Shown here: in pieces, positions 33,726 through 44,731 of the stretch
How positions within the stretch are numbered: the stretch's first letter is position 1
Layout: each line of letters starts with the position of its first letter
Assembly (NCBI RefSeq): GCF_000001735.4
Contig: NC_003076.8
Coordinates: forward strand, 20,959,835-21,023,834
DNA from: Arabidopsis thaliana
Lineage: Eukaryota; Streptophyta; Magnoliopsida; Brassicales; Brassicaceae
Reading direction: 5' to 3'
DNA length: 64,000 nt
Program-made: the position numbers and the translations under genes
The notes under the pieces: model-generated
What the model was told of the DNA's origin: nothing
The model's database searches: none
Seen by the model: only the letters and a program-made list of their open reading frames with translations

Positions 33726-35262
33726 ATGGCTCTCGAAACTTTTCTAATAAAACTCAAAAACGCTATTTCCTCCAAACCAACTTCTCGTCGACCACACCGA
33801 TCATCTCCTCCGATATCAACCACCACTTCCTCCGTCGGAGTATTATCGTTCGAAGTAGCACGTGTCATGACCAAACTCCTACATCTCACTCACTCTCTCA
33901 CCGATTCCAATCTCCTCACTCCTCGAGACCACTCTCTTTCCTTAGAAGGTCTAACCAAAATCGTCAACGGCGACGAAACATTCCACCTCAGCCTCGTTTG
34001 TGCTGAGCTCGCAGATAGTCTCGCCCACGCAGCTAACTCTGTTTCAAGACTGAGCAACCGCTGCACCACGGCCAGCCTCCGTTCTTTCCACCGCTTATTC
34101 CATGAATTTGCCGACATGGGTCGTGACCCTCATGGATGGGTCATGAACTGTAAAGACACAGAAGCTAAAAACAAGAAAATCGAAAGGTAAACCAAATTTC
34201 TCTATATTTAACACACAAAAAACAGAGTAAAAACAGAGCAAGAAAACAGAGTACAACACAGAGATTGATTTTGTTTTTTCTTTGGTTAATGGAAACAGAT
34301 ACGTGAGCGTGACGACAGCTTTGTATAGAGAGATGGAAGAAATGGCGATATTAGAGAACTCTCTACGAAAACAAAGTTTACAGATTGGGATCGAATTCGA
34401 AGAAGAAGAAGACTACGAGAACAAGAAAGATGTTATGAAAGTGATAGATCTACAGAACAAGATTGAGAGACAGAAACAACATGTCAAGTATCTAAAAGAC
34501 AGATCTCTCTGGAACAAAAGCTTCGACACTGTCGTGTTGATTCTCGCCAGATCGGTATTCACAGCACTCGCTAGACTCAAATCCGTCTTCTCCTCCGCCG
34601 CAGCCACTGGGTACATGGTTCCGACCGTCGTGTCTTCTCTCCCTCGTTCTCTCTCTTCTTCTTCTTCCTCTATGAATCTTGTTCACCCTAGCCCAAACGA
34701 CGAAGAGAGAGACAAGACGACGACGTCTTCTGCGTTTCTTGAAGAAAGCTCAAGACTATTGAAACCACCGGAGACAACTCTCGGCGGAGCTGGCGTGGCG
34801 CTTCACTACGCGAATCTGATAGTAGTAATGGAGAAGATGATAAAGCAACCTCAGCTTGTAGGTCTTGACGCGAGAGACGATCTGTATTCAATGTTACCGG
34901 CAAGTGTGAGATCGTCACTTAGGTCAAGGCTAAAAGGAGTTGGTTTCACGGCGACGGACGGTGGTTTAGCGACGGAGTGGAAGGCGGCTTTAGGTCGGAT
35001 CTTACGGTGGTTGTTACCATTGGCGCAGAATATGATTAGGTGGCAGAGTGAGAGAAGCTTTGAGCAGCAACACATGGCGACGGCAACGAATAGTCAGAAC
35101 AGAGTGATGTTAGTTCAAACACTAGTGTTTGCAGATAAAGTTAAGACAGAAGCAGCCATAACAGAGCTTCTTGTTGGGTTGAATTACATCTGGAGATTCG
35201 AAAGAGAGATGACTGCGAAAGCTCTGTTTAATCTACAGTGTCCTCCTACTAATTACAGCTAA
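33726..35262 (+). CDS. DUF3475/DUF668 plant protein
   Basis: This is a plant-specific protein of the DUF668 family; its relatives include the PSI proteins, linked to phytosulfokine growth responses. Two exons, 33726-34186 and 34299-35262, give 1425 nt or 474 residues. DUF3475 lies near residues 36-95 (VGVLSFEVARVMTKLLHLTH). A charged coiled-coil-like middle follows (residues about 155-240). DUF668 starts near residue 313 (TLGGAGVALHYANLIVVMEK) and runs to about 405 (LYSMLPASVRSSLRSRLK). There is no transmembrane segment or signal peptide. The molecular function is not known from sequence. This copy lacks the long C-terminal extension of the bigger PSI-type members. Confidence 0.93.
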
Positions 35263-36849
35263 TTTTGTGTAGAGTTTTTTGTCTTCTTCTTTTTTTTTTT
35301 GTTTGATGGGTTAATGTTGATTTCTTGTTTTTTTTTGGTTTAGTTTGATAATACGAATTATGAAAGTGATTTGGGTGGGGTATGATGTGATGTGTAACAA
35401 TGTAGATATTGGAATGAATTTGAGTGATTGTTTTCTTTCTATTTAGAATGTAATTGACGAAGAATGAATACATGCTAGTGATTTGTATTAAGTTTAGACT
35501 CAAAAAGTCAAAAGTATGTGTATGCGTAATCAAATCTTTGAACAATCTTTTGTTTTTTTACAGCGTTTCTCACATATCTTATTTACATTTGTCATAACAA
35601 AACTAATTAACAATACGTTTATGTTTAATTAAACTGATTTTATTTTATTTCTTCACCGTTTTCTCTTGATTCTTTTTCTTTTGTTGAAGTCTTGATTTTT
35701 TTTTATTTTTTTTTCGTATTGTTGAAGACTTGATTTTTTCTCTTTTTTTTTTTCCGATTTAAGTTGGGAAAAATTAACTTTGTTCTGTAAAACAAAATAG
35801 TAAAATCGTATGCAAAAATTGTCTCTAGGTCCTAGGATGCTAGAACCATAAATGGGAGTATTTACTATTTAGTGGTTAAGGGTTATACTTATAGATGGAT
35901 CTCATAGGTAAAGTTGTTTGCTTTACTGACTCCTTTAGTTGGAAGGAGCCGAAATTAGAAAAGAATAGTTTCAGAAAAAGTTCTACATATGAATATTGAT
36001 GATATGAATCGAGAGAATAAAATTAGATGTCGAATATATCAAGTGCACCTATAATGCTTTAAAATTCGTTTTGACTTTACAAAGAAAAGTACTAATCAAT
36101 AGTTAGACTTGGATGGGTCCAGCTCATGCTAGAGATCAAGAGTCAACTAACCAAAGTTTTGTGTTTGCATAATTCTTTGATGGATTAGGTTTAGGGAAAT
36201 TGAGCTGTTTAGCCATTAAAAATATTGATAATGATGTGAAATGATTTTTCAAATCATGTTACTGATCATTAGGAAACATGGAATTTTATGTTGTTTTTCT
36301 TCCTGAAGAATCCTATAAATGTTTAAAATGAAATTATATGCTAAATGTTTAAATGTTAAGACGTTTTTTTTTTTTGGCAAATGTTAAGACGTTAAGATGG
36401 TGAACGTTAGGGCGTATATATTTGATATATAACTAGGATTTTATATCATTCTACTGTTAGACGTAAAATTCTGTTTAATATATATAATTAAAAATTGTTT
36501 ACAATTAATCTTCTTTGTTGTGGATCGGACCCATAAACTCTACATATTGTTCTCTGAATGATTTTTTTTGTTCCTAATGTTACATAGCGACTTAGTCCAT
36601 AATTTAAAGGTTTTCTCTACATTTTTTTCTAGTTAGTTTTCGAATTAACTTACATATCTTGTAACTTAGAGATCTACATAACTTTATTGCTAGTAATGTT
36701 TTTTTTAGGTATAACACAATCCGTTGATTCTCTAAGGTTAGTAATAATGGCTTTGTTAATAATTTAGGTTTACTGGATCCTAACAGTGGGCCAAGAAGAC
36801 CAGCCCAGTCGAAAACTAAAGTAAATGTCTGGAAGGTGGAGAGTGTAAA
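35263..36849. other. Intergenic region between the DUF668 gene and the U1 snRNA gene
   Basis: This contains the 3' untranslated region of the DUF668 gene, then T-rich sequence with long T runs near 35290 and 35700-35760. The word aatgttaagacg is repeated near 36351 and 36381. I see no gene. Confidence 0.5.
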
Positions 36850-36860
36850 GTCCCACATCG
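36850..36860 (+). promoter_or_regulatory. Plant snRNA upstream sequence element (USE)
   Basis: The 11-mer gtcccacatcg is an exact match to the plant snRNA USE consensus RTCCCACATCG. A TATA box (tataaagt, 36894-36901) begins about 34 bases downstream of its end, a spacing typical of RNA polymerase II transcribed plant snRNA genes. Confidence 0.95.
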
Positions 36861-36893
36861 GTTGCAAGAAACAAGAAGGCTTCGAGACTTGAG

Positions 36894-36901
36894 TATAAAG
36901 T
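36894..36901 (+). promoter_or_regulatory. TATA box of the U1 snRNA gene
   Basis: The sequence tataaagt sits about 24-31 bases upstream of the predicted U1 5' end and completes the USE plus TATA arrangement that sets polymerase choice for plant snRNA genes. Confidence 0.85.
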
Positions 36902-36924
36902 AAAAACTAATGTGATCGAGTAAA

Positions 36925-37089
36925 GTACTTACCTGGACGGGGTCAACTCGTGATCAAGAAGACGAGTGGCCTAGGCTAGTGACTTCCATTGCACTTAAAG
37001 GAAGGGTGCTTAGCCTAAGGTCTTCCCATGTGGAAGAGCCTGCGTCATTATTTGTGGCAGAGGGGGTTTGCGTTCGCGCAGCCCCTACC
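36925..37089 (+). ncRNA. U1: U1 spliceosomal snRNA
   Basis: The RNA begins gtacttacctggacggggtc, which holds the 5' splice-site recognition sequence ACTTACCT. Stem-loop I has the U1-70K loop gatcaagaag closed by the compensating pair ctcgt/acgag. Stem-loop II holds the U1A loop attgcac. The Sm site region reads attatttgtggc, and the 3' stem-loop IV is aggggg ... gcccct. The sequence catt ctcagtcttcaa just after it resembles the plant snRNA 3' processing signal (CA, a short gap, AGTNNAA). The length, about 164-165 nt, fits plant U1. The first base reads G where most U1 genes have A; every functional element appears intact. U1 RNA pairs with 5' splice sites and also protects transcripts from premature polyadenylation. 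Confidence 0.96.
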
Positions 37090-37756
37090 ATTCTCAGTCT
37101 TCAAATGTTTCTATTATTTCATTGCTAATTTTGGTTATTCCTTCACTTTTATTGTTCTTGCAACACATTCTAAAATCCTTATGGATATGTAGTATGGACG
37201 AATGTATGCTATAAAGAAAGGGCGAGTATTGATCCATGACCCATCCCTAAAAGTATTCATTTATTTTTTGTTTGGCTCTCTTAATGGGTTGGTGGAATGT
37301 GTGTATATGAGATAAACACTCTTCTATTGAATGATTTATGATTGAATTACAAAAGAAGACGCTAGTGTTCCCAAATGAGAAATCAAAATTGGGTTTGGAC
37401 TTAAGATCACAATTATGTTCATACTCTATATCAAAAACTCCAAATGTTGATATGACAAGAGATATTTCAATCGAAACGGAATAATGAAGATAAGATTAAT
37501 GGATTAGATTGTGAGATTAAGTGGAACAGAGAATGATGACATAAAATAAAGTCAACATGAAGTGGATCTACAAGTTTGGTGACACGACACCAAATGGTTT
37601 AGGTGAATCTTCATGAGAAAGAAGAATAGTTAGCTCTAATACCACGACACACGCTTTAAATTCTAAGTGGTTTTAGTTACTAACACAACATCTCATTGAC
37701 TAATCAAACCCATAAAAGCCTATAAATAAAGAGAACAACGTAAGAGATACGAACAA
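37090..37756. other. Intergenic region downstream of U1
   Basis: This holds the U1 3' end signal and then the promoter and leader of the DUF688-type gene. The word cacgacac occurs at about 37583 and 37644. I see no gene. Confidence 0.5.
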
Positions 37757-38921
37757 ATGTCTGATATGGAACCAAAAGAAACAAAACCACCTCGAAAACA
37801 ATTGAGACAGCCTCCTTCTGTTCCTTTCATTTGGGAAGAGCGGCCTGGCTTCCCCAAGAAGAATTGGCAACCTTCACTAGCCACTTTTGTGCCTTCTCCT
37901 CCTCCGCTTCCGCCACCTATCCCAGTCCCGGTTAAGCTGGTAACATCAGTTCCTTTCCGTTGGGAAGAAACGCCTGGAAAACCACTCCCTGCTTCCTCAA
38001 ATGACCCACCTCAGCTTCCACATCCACCATTGGAAACCGCTACGCCGACTCCATTACCGCCTCCAGTTCCTGTTCCGGTTAAGCAGGTTACTTCGGTTCC
38101 TTTCGATTGGGAAGAAACTCCAGGACAACCATACCCATGCTTTGTTGATACCAGTCCACCTGAGCTGTTGGATCAACCGCTGCCACCGCCTCCCATGTAC
38201 GGTGATGTTGAAACCAGCAGCGATATTTTTGATGATGCAAGCAGTGACTCCTTCAGCTCTGTGCCGTCTCTATTAGCAACAAACCGCTCGGTTTCGATAT
38301 CCGGTGCTGTTGCGGTGGATGAATTTGATGACAACCTGAATACAGTGACTAGCTCGATGCCAACATCGCCAGCTTATGAATCTGATGACAGTACTAGCAG
38401 TTACATGACGGGAGCTTCCAGTCTTGTGGGAGCTTCGTTCTTGGAAAAGCTCTTTCCACGTCTTCTTCCATCAGAAAAGGTCAAAGCTGCTGTTTCTGAG
38501 GACGTTCAGGTTTCTACTCATCCGTTGCATGAAGAAGTGAAGCTTACTACAGAAACTGACAACATGAGTATTGGCTTTCCTGTGAGGACGCCACAGACAC
38601 TCGGGGAGCTGATAATGATGAGCAGAAGGAGAAGTTATATGAGAAGAGCTGTTGAAATGAGAAAGCAGAATCCTTACACGGTAAGACTCTCAAATATCTT
38701 TTCTCATAGTCTTCCAAAGCCATATGCACCGTAACAGTTTATCACGCACATACCTAAATTCAATCGTGAAAAAAGATTCTGAAATGTTGACAAGTGCCTG
38801 GATAAATTAGCAGGAATTTACAAAGAATGGAGCTGATAGCTGCTGCCTCTTTGTGCCGGGCATCAAAATGATAGAAGGCCTTGAGTGGAAAAAATACCAA
38901 CCGAGGTTGAAGCTCATTTAG
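37757..38921 (+). CDS. DUF688-type proline-rich protein
   Basis: A plant-specific protein often listed as hydroxyproline-rich. The coding frame is best read as two exons, 37757-38680 and 38814-38921, joined at TACACG|GTAAGA and ttagcag|GAATTT. This gives 1032 nt, or 343 residues. The short second exon encodes a C-terminal block that fits plant DUF688 proteins (NGADSCCLFVPGIKMIEGLE, then WKKYQPRLKLI). If intron 1 is retained, a shorter 325-residue form ends at 38734. The N-terminal half has three copies of the motif VPFxWEExPGxP, near residues 22, 65 and 113, separated by proline-rich spacers. The middle is acidic and Ser-rich. There is no signal peptide, so a secreted cell-wall role is unlikely in spite of the common name. 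Function is unknown. Confidence 0.9.
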
Positions 38922-39180
38922 AAGAAAACACTTATAAAGATCCTCACAATTTGTATCCCCAAACAGCAAATTTTCAGGAGACGTTTTCTCTTTTAGAGAA
39001 GAAACTTGTATATGCAGTACCGTAAAAATAGATGAGAGATTCAATGCCATACTCTTTCAGCTGCAGGACAAGGAATTCATATCGTTTATTTCTTTCTTCT
39101 CTTTCAAGCTATAACGACTTGCCAAAATAATGTCTACCAATAAGTAACAATACCACACTAACCAAAATTCTGGTTCGACC

Positions 39181-41123
39181 TCAAGATCTAAATGATTCAG
39201 CAAGCTGTCTGATTCGTTCCATAATCACTGGGATATCTTCATCAGCTAAAGCGGTGAAACAGCACCTGAACCAACCTGGTTCTATACAATAACAGGCTGT
39301 TCCTGGAGTGGCATTAATCTTAGCAACAGTCAATAGCTTCTCAAATAACTCGAGTTCTCCTTTCTCACTGTAAGATGTCAGTAAACTGCTCATGTCTACC
39401 CAACAATACAACCCACCACCACTCTCAGCACATGGTATTCCTAATTGTTTCAAACCTTCCACAAACCGAATATGCTTATCCCGGATCCTTTGCCTGTGTG
39501 CTGCCATGTATCCCTCAATGAATCTTACATCAGATAGTAGAGAGATAAGTATCCTTTGAACTAGAACTGGCACTGATGAAAATCTCATCAGCTTCTTTGC
39601 AGCATTTACTACGTCTTCATGAAAGGAGTAGATGACTCCAGCTCTAAAACCAGGAATTGAAAGGTCTTTTGACAAGCCATATATGATATGAACCCTAGTC
39701 TTATCAAATTCCCCTGAGCCAGCGATCTCAGCCATGCTAACAAACTCTTTGTCCCCGTAAACAGAACCCGCAAATATTTCATCAGAAATAACATGGATGT
39801 TCTTCTCTTGAGCAAATCTCAAAATATCACAAAGCGTCTCCCTTGATAGTATGTTTCCAACAGGATTTGACGGGTTTGAAAAGAGGATGCCAGAAACCTT
39901 GCTTCCTCGTTTTCTAGCCTGATTCAAAGCTTGTTCCAGTGCGGAAACCGTTACAGTAAAATTGTCAGAGCTACGGCAGTGTACTGGTATAAGCTCCACT
40001 CCTGTCCGGAATTTAATATCCCTATCAAAGCTGCAAAATGAAGTTTCCTTAGTACATCGCATAGGAAGAGAAGACTGGTGTATAAATCAAAAAGTTTCAC
40101 CACATACTAATGGTCGAGAAGTGTAAACTAAAAATTACCCTGGATAATATGGCGTCGGAATTAGAAAAGCATTTCCATGATCAGCCAAACAGAAGGCCAA
40201 TACTTCAATAGCAGGAGTCCCACCGGCTGTTATAACCATATTTGAGGGATCAAATGACACATTACCTCCCATTATTCGTGACATGAAATCAGCAAAAGCC
40301 TGAAACATGATAGGAATAGAAGAAATTCAATTTCCTTCGCTACATTGTTGGGACAACTAAATCCACAAGTTTGAATACACAAATTTCTGATATATAATCA
40401 ACATTCCTTTGATCCTATACAAGAACATATATCAATCAAACCACTTCTAATTTCTGATACACGTTTGCAGTCAAATATTTAACTAATAACTGCAAAAAGC
40501 TATCCTTCCTCAAAAAATTTGAAGAATAAAAAAGTGAATGGTGTATGCACTTACCACTCTGAGTTCAAGTAATCCTTCAAAAGGTTTATACATGGCGATA
40601 CTACTAATATCAAATTCACCATCATCAGATTGCATCATTGACTCCATCAAATTCTCTGACATCCATCTCTGTAGCAAGTCAAAGCACAGCTACAGAACTC
40701 ACAAAAGCAATCCCCATCAGATTAAACCTCATCGCAACAATCACAAAGAGAAGAAATCATCGAGAACTTTTAAAATCTCACCGTACTCTCGGCTAATCCA
40801 AGCTGAATAATCCCATCCGTGTTCGTAATCCGATCGTACGGATCCGTTTTGACTCTCTCCAACCCAATGTAATAAGGCGAATCGGAAGGTTTAGCTACAG
40901 GAACTGCTCGGGAGGAGACTCGAACTCGTCCGATCGAGTTCCCGCGAGAGAAGAGATTAGTCCGTGAAAAAGTTCTCGGTAAGTCCGTCGGGTCGGAGGG
41001 AGGAGGACGGCGTCGTTTAAGGTAGAGCTGGAGAAAGTAGAAGAGACAACAAGGAATGAGAGAGCCGACGAAGAGACCACCACGGCCTTGAATTACTCCA
41101 CGGAGAGGTACTATCAACCTCAT
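39181..41123 (-). CDS. ACS12: ACS12, ACC-synthase-like aminotransferase
   Basis: This is a PLP-dependent class I/II aminotransferase. Published work on Arabidopsis ACS10 and ACS12 showed aminotransferase activity toward aspartate and aromatic amino acids, not ACC synthesis. Four minus-strand exons, 41123-40782, 40689-40555, 40299-40139 and 40030-39181, sum to 1488 nt or 495 residues. An N-terminal segment (residues about 10-35, [20 protein letters not shown]) looks like a membrane anchor, absent from true ACC synthases. The PLP-binding lysine is Lys 334 in [15 protein letters not shown]. The NPSNPVG and SDEIF motifs of the cofactor site are present. The start at 41123 is chosen on family length; the frame stays open for 35 codons farther upstream. 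The gene is tail-to-tail with the DUF688 gene, the stop codons only 259 bp apart. Confidence 0.95.
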
Positions 41124-41538
41124 CGGAAAATGCTCCGCCGCGGAGATAGTTGTTGCCTCCGGCGTTGAAGAGAGATTCGAGCCGTTCGTTGAGAGTAACG
41201 AAGTTGAAAAAGAGTCGAATAAATACAAAAGTTTTGAGATAAATTGGCAAATTATTTTTCCATATTCGCAATTTGTCTCTACGTTTTAAAAGTTGCTAAA
41301 TAGTCCTTCTAATATTGGTGAAATTATTTAAAGATCTTCAAAGTTTTGAAAACAACAATCAAAGCCATAATCATGATCCAAAACACAGAAGATGAGCATT
41401 TAACCATTACATATATCTGTCAACTGAAAGGTTCTATAACAAATCTAAAATAGAATTCCATATGATAAGAAGAACATGAAAACACAATTAGAAAAGATGA
41501 TTAATCTTTGAATCGAAAATCTCAGGAAAAAAAATATA
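41124..41538. other. ACS12 promoter and RAR1 3' end
   Basis: This 415 bp gap must hold both the promoter of ACS12 and the 3' untranslated region of RAR1, since both genes are on the minus strand. It is AT-rich, with no other feature. Confidence 0.5.
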
Positions 41539-43309
41539 TCAGACCGCCGGATCAGGGCTGCTGCTATGCCATCCTTTAGTGCAAGGAGGTATTTCCATGA
41601 ACTCGTCGAACTCCTTCACGTGAACATCGCAACATTTCCACTACACAAAGAAAACAGTGATATTCAATAGAAATTCAAACAGTGAAAGAAAAGGGTCACA
41701 AAATGATTGAACAAAGAACGTGTTACCCCTCTCAGTCTGTCGTGGAAGACCGCAGGACCTGGATGATGGCTACATGCAGTCTCATGATTGTCTCTCTCTT
41801 TGAATGTTTGGCCACATCCTTTGTTTTTGCAGACTTGCGGTTGATTAATGTCTATCACAGCCTTTTGTACTGGAGGCGCTAAGGGTTCAATTTTTTCTTC
41901 TTCTGCTTGTCCCGGTGTGTTCAGGGTCTGCTTGATCTGTTCTTTGGGTTGGGATCCTGTGTGGTAAAGAAGGACACAAAATTAGATAGAAGGTCATGCA
42001 TGTAACCAATGTGCAACGAGAATTTAAAGACGAGAGAATAAAGATACAAACCATGGTCTGAGCAGAAGAAGCCTTGCCGGCATCTGGAGCAAGAGTCTTT
42101 TGTTGCTGCATTGGCATCTGGAGATGAAGTAGGAGCCGCAACAGGATGTTTTGGAACCGATTTGGCCAGAACTGGTTTCTCAGTTGTGTGTTTACCTGTT
42201 TTACATCTTCATTGCAAGAAACATCTTCAGTGTTTGCAATCAACTACAATATGTACCATGAAAGACAGAGGAATTATTATGAGGGGGTACAAGGATATTA
42301 GTTACCCTGGAATTTCCAAGAACAAACTGAAATCATGACTTCTTTGCTTGCAGCAGCTCCACTCTTTCATTCCGTCGTGAAAAAATGGCTGCAAGTTTGA
42401 ACTTTGGTAGCTTTAATTCTCTGAGCAAGCGAGTGTGAAACAAAAAAAAAAACATAAAACAGTATTTGAAGAGTAAATTTGACTTACTCCCTGCTTGAAC
42501 AAAAACCAGTAGTCAGTGCAAAGACCAGCCCCAGCCACACCGGAAAAAGAAAAGATAATAAAAGAAGATGAATTACAATAAAAAGCTCAAAGCAATAGAT
42601 GAATATGAAAGAAACACTAGTATACAAGGCCAAATGTTAAGATGAATATTGAGATAAAGCCTTCTTTCTATACACAATTGTTCTAATTACACTTCCAGGG
42701 ACAGTCTTAACGAGCTCTCTCCCTCACATAGCCATAACCGGTGGCAAAAGTTGGAAGCAAACAATTCAAAAGTCGCTGCATGTACGTACACTCTCCCTCA
42801 CATAGCCATAAACGGTGGCAAAAGATCTAATACTTGGATTATTCAATTTTACGCAATATACTTTTGCTTTCTTCCATCAAGTGTTCTAATAAGCTCACAG
42901 TCTCACAGAATTCATAGGTTGCAAGCAAACAACTTAGTTAAAATTTGACAATTAGACAATCAAAGCTGTGTTCAAAGCTTACTTACTTACAACTAAATGA
43001 AATCTACATGTAATCAATCAGCTAATCCAAAACCTAATTAAACACTTGCGTAATCATCTTCTCATGATCAAAAATCGAAATTCGTAACCTCACATCATAA
43101 AATCAAATTCAAAAGCTACTCTATGGGTTTATCAGAAACTATCGAAGACTTAGAAAAGAAAGAGAAGAATCGATTAAAGATGGGGAGAGAAGAAGACGTA
43201 CGGAAGCATGAAATTGACAAGAACCTTGAGGATTGTCGTCATCGGTGAACATGGCGTTGCAGCCAATACGTTGGCACTGAAGCTTCTTCGTTGCAGATCC
43301 TACTTCCAT
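41539..43309 (-). CDS. RAR1: RAR1 (PBS2), CHORD-domain co-chaperone for NLR receptors
   Basis: RAR1 binds SGT1 and HSP90 and stabilises NLR immune receptors. I read six minus-strand coding exons: 43309-43202, a 3-nt exon 42490-42488, then 42388-42306, 42206-42052, 41956-41727 and 41640-41539. They sum to 681 nt, or 226 residues. CHORD-I spans residues about 12-71 and CHORD-II about 159-218; each has the six Cys and two His zinc ligands. The plant-specific CCCH motif ([15 protein letters not shown]) lies between them. Without the 3-nt exon the junction would read HAS-PFFHDG, missing the conserved Gly of SGPxFH; the microexon GGA restores it. Intron 1 is large (about 900 bp with the microexon) and also holds a 34-bp direct repeat. 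Confidence 0.96.
42488..42490 (-). other. RAR1: Three-nucleotide microexon of RAR1 (GGA, Gly)
   Basis: On the minus strand the sequence is gttcaagcag|GGA|gtaagtc. It has a good acceptor preceded by a T-rich tract and a branch-point-like ctgact, and a near-perfect donor. Inserting GGA between exon 1 (ending TCC) and the next coding exon (starting CCA) gives S-G-P, the CHORD consensus, and brings the protein to 226 residues. Frame alone cannot reveal it, because three bases leave the phase unchanged. Confidence 0.85.
42717..42824. repeat. 34-bp direct repeat in RAR1 intron 1
   Basis: The copies at 42717-42750 and 42791-42824 read ctctccctcacatagccata, then acggtggcaaaag or ccggtggcaaaag. They differ at one base in 34 and are spaced 74 bp start to start. 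The spacing sequence is not repeated. Confidence 0.9.
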
Positions 43310-44731
43310 TATCTCTCTCGTGAATTTGTGAAGAAATCGGACGAATTGAGAAGGTAGGAGTAAAAAGTATTGGGAAATCAAATTAAAGGGCTTTTTCGTC
43401 TTTTAGAAAATTTTGACTTTTGAGTTTTGACCGGTAATGAAAACTGATGAGTAAAACGGGCCTCGGCCCAAATAATACCATGCAGAGCGGGCTTGGTCCG
43501 CTTGGACATTATTTTCATGTCCATAAAATAGCATGCGTGATGGATAATAAGCCAATATGTTACAGATTACAGGTTTTTAAAGAGTTTTATCCACGGATTT
43601 GTAGGTCTAACCCACAAGAGGAAAAATATGTTGAATGATGGGAGTGTTATTTTATAGACCTAAGCAAGTGATTTAAATGTCGGACCTATTTTGATGTTTT
43701 TGCAAAGTTTGTGCAAAACTAATCTTAATTATTTTGTTTTTCTATTTGTATATATTTCCGTCTCCAAGTTTGCTTGTATGGCCTATCCCCAAACTTCATC
43801 TACTACGTGGAAAGCCATGACTCCGGAAAATTCAATCTCCGTAATGGTGATAAGAATGGTAGATTTGCTATTTAACCAGCTGATACAGGAAACTCAACAA
43901 TCTCACAAATGAAATCGAACTATAGATTGAAACGATGTTCATAAAACGCAGATTCACTTCTCACTATGCAAAAATCTCACATTAAGATTTGCCCGTAAAT
44001 AAATAATATTAGTGAATTGAAGGAAGTATCTCAAACTAACAATGAGTAACAACCCCAAACACACAAGAAAGGAAGAAGAAGAAAAGTTTACAATTCTCAG
44101 ATTTTTGCATAATGAAGAAGACGATGAACAACTTGATCTTAAGCTTGAGCAACTTCAGCTCATACCAATCGAATCCACGTATCTTTTCTTATTTCAACCA
44201 ATCACTAAGCTCCACGTGTCCTCATATATGTGCTACTAAATTCCTATTTCACCAGCCTCTTACTTCATTCCACCTCAATCCTTTTCTATACTTTGATGTC
44301 ATTGTTCTTCTAAGGAGGGTTCTTTTTTGTTATTTTTGTTGTGCATTGCAATGGATTTATACCTCTAAATTCATCTAGTTGTTGCTCGCACTTTAGATAT
44401 GTGGAGTTTGAGCACACAATTATAGAACTCTGTGGTTTCTATTGAGATTCTTATTTGTGATGAACATTAAAGAAACAACAGCATATAAGGCTAATATCGT
44501 TACAACGTTTACACCAAGTAAAACAAGCTATAAGCGCTTGAACTACACAAGAAGGTAGTGAATACTAAATATATACGATATTACAAAAAATAAAGAGTTA
44601 AGAAAATACAAAAAGCAAGTCTTGGATCTGATTTGGTCAGTTTCAAATGTTTTTTCTGCCTCCTAGTTGAGTATATCGGATCAAAATCTGTTTTTTCTTC
44701 TTAAATCTTCAGTCAATGTACAAAAGAGAGA
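43310..44731. other. RAR1 promoter and KEA5 3' region
   Basis: Both flanking genes are on the minus strand, so this holds the RAR1 promoter on the left and the 3' untranslated region of KEA5 on the right. The small plus-strand open frames (43447-43638, 43691-43912, 44042-44378) have no recognisable product. Confidence 0.5.

Noticed and set aside
43201-43204. A shifted exon 1 donor in RAR1 to supply the missing Gly
   Set aside because: The only GT is right after TCC, and no nearby acceptor supplies GGN; the GGA microexon explains it better.
44042-44378. Overlapping plus-strand frames between RAR1 and KEA5
   Set aside because: Short, overlapping in two frames, and without recognisable domains; the region is the 3' flank of KEA5.
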